Positions 62,251 to 64,000 of a stretch of 64,000 bases of DNA are shown here, piece after piece. The notes beneath the pieces are model-generated. The model was given only the letters and a program-made list of their open reading frames with translations, ran no database searches and had not been told where the DNA came from. Position 1 is the stretch's first letter, and each line of letters starts with the position of its first letter. The stretch comes from Silvibacterium bohemicum (GTDB lineage: Bacteria; Acidobacteriota; Terriglobia; Terriglobales; Acidobacteriaceae), in contig NZ_LBHJ01000003.1 of NCBI RefSeq assembly GCF_001006305.1, positions 942,621 through 1,006,620 on the forward strand. The letters run 5' to 3'. The translations under genes and the position numbers were made by a program.

Positions 62251-63861
62251 ATGTCAGTTCGTACCCGCCCCATCGTCCTCACCATTCTCGATGGTTGGGG
62301 CTATCGCCCGCAGACCGAAAACAATGCCATCGCTCTCGCCCGCAAGCCCACGTACGACAAGCTGCTCGCCGAGTATCCCAACACGCTGCTCCACGCCTCC
62401 GATCATTTTGTCGGGCTGCCCGACGGGCAGATGGGGAATAGCGAAGTCGGCCATCTGAATATCGGCGCGGGCCGCGTGGTGCGCATGGATATCACGCGTA
62501 TCGATGCGCTGATCGCCGCGGGCGAATTCGCCACCCAGCCTGTGATTGCCGACGCGTTAAAGCGCGCCGCCCAGGGCGGACGCCAGCTGCATCTCTTCGG
62601 CCTGCTCTCCGACGGCGGCGTTCACTCGCATCAGAACCATCTCTACGCGCTGCTCGCAGCCGCCAAGCTGCAGGGCGTGGAAAAGGTCTTCGTACATGCC
62701 TTCATGGATGGGCGCGACACGCTGCCCACCTCAGGCGCGGCATATCTTGCCAGCCTGGAACAGAAGATGCGCGAATATCAGATCGGTAAGATCGCTTCCG
62801 TCTCGGGCCGGTACTACGCGATGGACCGCGACCGGCGCTGGGAGCGCGAGAAGCTTGCCTTCGACGCCATGGTCACCGGCAAAGCAGAGGGCGGAGCCTA
62901 CGCCGATCCCATCGCTCGCGTGAAAGAGTCCTACAACAACGACGTCACCGACGAATTTATTGTGCCTTTCGTAGTTACAGATGAGCATGGACATCCGAAC
63001 GGAGTCATCCGCGACGAAGATGTTTGCATCATGTTCAATTACCGCGCCGATCGCGCGCGGCAGATTACGCGGGTGCTGGTCCGCAACAGCGGCCTTACCA
63101 AGCAGCAGGGACGCGATCTCCCCGGCGCCGACGATCTGGACCTCGTAATCCCACGCAATGAAGTCCCCAAAAACCTGCACTACGTCTGCATGACGCAGTA
63201 CGACAAAACCTTCACGCTGCCCATGATTATCCTGCCCGAGTCGATGGAGAATCTGCTCGCCAACATGCTGGCCAATGCCAACATGCGTAACCTGCGCATC
63301 GCCGAGACCGAGAAGTATGCGCACGTGACCTACTTCTTCAACGGAGGCATCGAAACTCCGTTTGCGGGAGAAGACCGTCTGCTCATCCCGTCGCAGAAGG
63401 TCGCGACCTACGATCTCGCTCCCGAGATGTCTGCGGCCGGCATCGCTGAGGTGGTCATCAAAGCCGTTCAGGACACGGCCTTCGATCTGCTCGTCGTGAA
63501 CTTCGCCAACGCCGACATGGTCGGTCACTCCGGCAAGCTGGCTCCGACTATCAAGGGCGTCGAAACCGTCGATGCCTGCCTGGGCGGCATCTATCAGGCG
63601 ATTCGCCAGTACGGCGGCTCAATGCTGATCACCGCCGATCACGGCAACGCCGAGATGATGGTCGACCCCAAGACCGGCGGCCCGCACACCGCGCACACGA
63701 CGAATCCGGTGCCGTTCATCTACGTGAGCGAGGATGCAGACCAATACACCCTGCGGCCGGACGGCTCGCTGCGCGATATCTCGCCGATGATTCTAAATAT
63801 GCTGAAGCTCGACGGGCCGGCACAGATGACGGGCGTAGATTTACGCCAACGATTGAGCTAG
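62251..63861 (+). CDS. gpmI: 2,3-bisphosphoglycerate-independent phosphoglycerate mutase
   Basis: The 536-residue enzyme interconverts 3- and 2-phosphoglycerate using two Mn/Mg ions. It has [20 protein letters not shown] at the start with the first metal Asp, and the catalytic serine in [19 protein letters not shown] (Ser near residue 65). [14 protein letters not shown] (near 149) and [12 protein letters not shown] follow. The C-terminal metal-site motifs are [18 protein letters not shown] and [17 protein letters not shown] (near 464). GGAG precedes ATG 62251 by a few bases. It lies two genes after eno, so consecutive glycolytic steps are neighbours, though a strong terminator separates them. 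Confidence 0.96.
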   Translation: MSVRTRPIVLTILDGWGYRPQTENNAIALARKPTYDKLLAEYPNTLLHASDHFVGLPDGQMGNSEVGHLNIGAGRVVRMDITRIDALIAAGEFATQPVIADALKRAAQGGRQLHLFGLLSDGGVHSHQNHLYALLAAAKLQGVEKVFVHAFMDGRDTLPTSGAAYLASLEQKMREYQIGKIASVSGRYYAMDRDRRWEREKLAFDAMVTGKAEGGAYADPIARVKESYNNDVTDEFIVPFVVTDEHGHPNGVIRDEDVCIMFNYRADRARQITRVLVRNSGLTKQQGRDLPGADDLDLVIPRNEVPKNLHYVCMTQYDKTFTLPMIILPESMENLLANMLANANMRNLRIAETEKYAHVTYFFNGGIETPFAGEDRLLIPSQKVATYDLAPEMSAAGIAEVVIKAVQDTAFDLLVVNFANADMVGHSGKLAPTIKGVETVDACLGGIYQAIRQYGGSMLITADHGNAEMMVDPKTGGPHTAHTTNPVPFIYVSEDADQYTLRPDGSLRDISPMILNMLKLDGPAQMTGVDLRQRLS

Positions 63862-63889
63862 CAGAAACCACTGCATCAAGACCGGATGC

Positions 63890-63915
63890 CCCACATCTCG
63901 CGTTTGAGATGTGGG
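63890..63915. repeat. Family B hairpin, copy 3
   Basis: CCCACATCTC (63890-63899), loop GCGTTT, GAGATGTGGG (63906-63915): stem identical to the copy at 35519, with a different loop. It lies just after gpmI and may also act in transcript termination. Confidence 0.75.
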
Positions 63916-63965
63916 AGACCACTGCTGTCTTGGATACAACCGAAATAAGCGCCGAAGGCGCAATT

Positions 63966-64000
63966 GCCTGGACGGCGAGTCCTGCCCCACATCTCGCGTT
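63966..64000. repeat. Composite repeat: family C arm plus truncated family B copy
   Basis: GCCTGGACGGCGAGTC (63966-63981) matches the 39925-39940 arm with one mismatch. CCCACATCTCGCGTT (63986-64000) repeats the start of the hairpin 96 bases upstream and is cut by the window end. Confidence 0.55.

Overview
This window looks like chromosomal DNA of an acidobacterium of the class Terriglobia (Acidobacteriaceae-like soil bacterium). That is an inference from gene style: an Oar-type TonB-dependent receptor with a carboxypeptidase-like N-terminal domain, two Ser/Thr kinases fused to TPR repeats, a winged-helix regulator fused to PD40/TolB propeller repeats, many secreted clan GH-D glycosidase homologues, and Tat-exported Gfo/Idh/MocA proteins. 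No species can be named from the sequence alone.

Region 1 (1-23143) is an amino-sugar/galactoside utilisation island. It holds a NagX-like membrane acyltransferase (cut by the left edge), a GH109 alpha-N-acetylgalactosaminidase, a CBM9-like protein, a DUF4832 glycosidase-like protein, a PfkB sugar kinase, a clan GH-D glycosidase homologue, AgaS (galactosamine-6-P deaminase/isomerase), an AgaR-like DeoR repressor, NagB (glucosamine-6-P deaminase), an MFS transporter, a secreted beta-propeller protein, a Tat-signal oxidoreductase, a large TonB-dependent receptor and a GH36-type alpha-galactosidase with a PKD domain. Two near-identical promoters and a recurrent TTTCGTT/AACGAAA motif in five intergenic regions suggest one regulon, probably under the AgaR-like protein. 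The likely flow is: glycan bound and imported by the receptor, exo-glycosidases release GalNAc/Gal/GlcNAc, the MFS permease imports them, and AgaS/NagB plus the kinase feed glycolysis. No recognisable N-acetyl-sugar kinase (ROK) or NagA/AgaA deacetylase lies in the window.

Region 2 (23.2-35.4 kb) is mixed: a Gly/His/Tyr-rich secreted protein, an SDR, a winged-helix/PD40 regulator, a tRNA-Ser(CGA) with a decayed tyrosine-recombinase fragment beside it, an alpha/beta hydrolase, a DHFR-like reductase, a Tat-signal clan GH-D homologue, a flavin amine oxidase and a GH27 alpha-galactosidase.

Region 3 (35.4-64 kb) is more housekeeping in character: an MFS permease, 2-oxoglutarate dehydrogenase E1 (sucA), a tandem amidohydrolase pair (one apparently starting at ATT, one lacking its HxH metal motif), a GNAT enzyme, two kinase-TPR proteins, an M61 peptidase, a sodium:solute symporter with a small membrane partner, a metallothionein-like protein, enolase, a DUF2059 protein and the BPG-independent phosphoglycerate mutase. 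Its intergenic gaps carry dispersed palindromic repeats of at least two families; I saw none of these in the first 35 kb.
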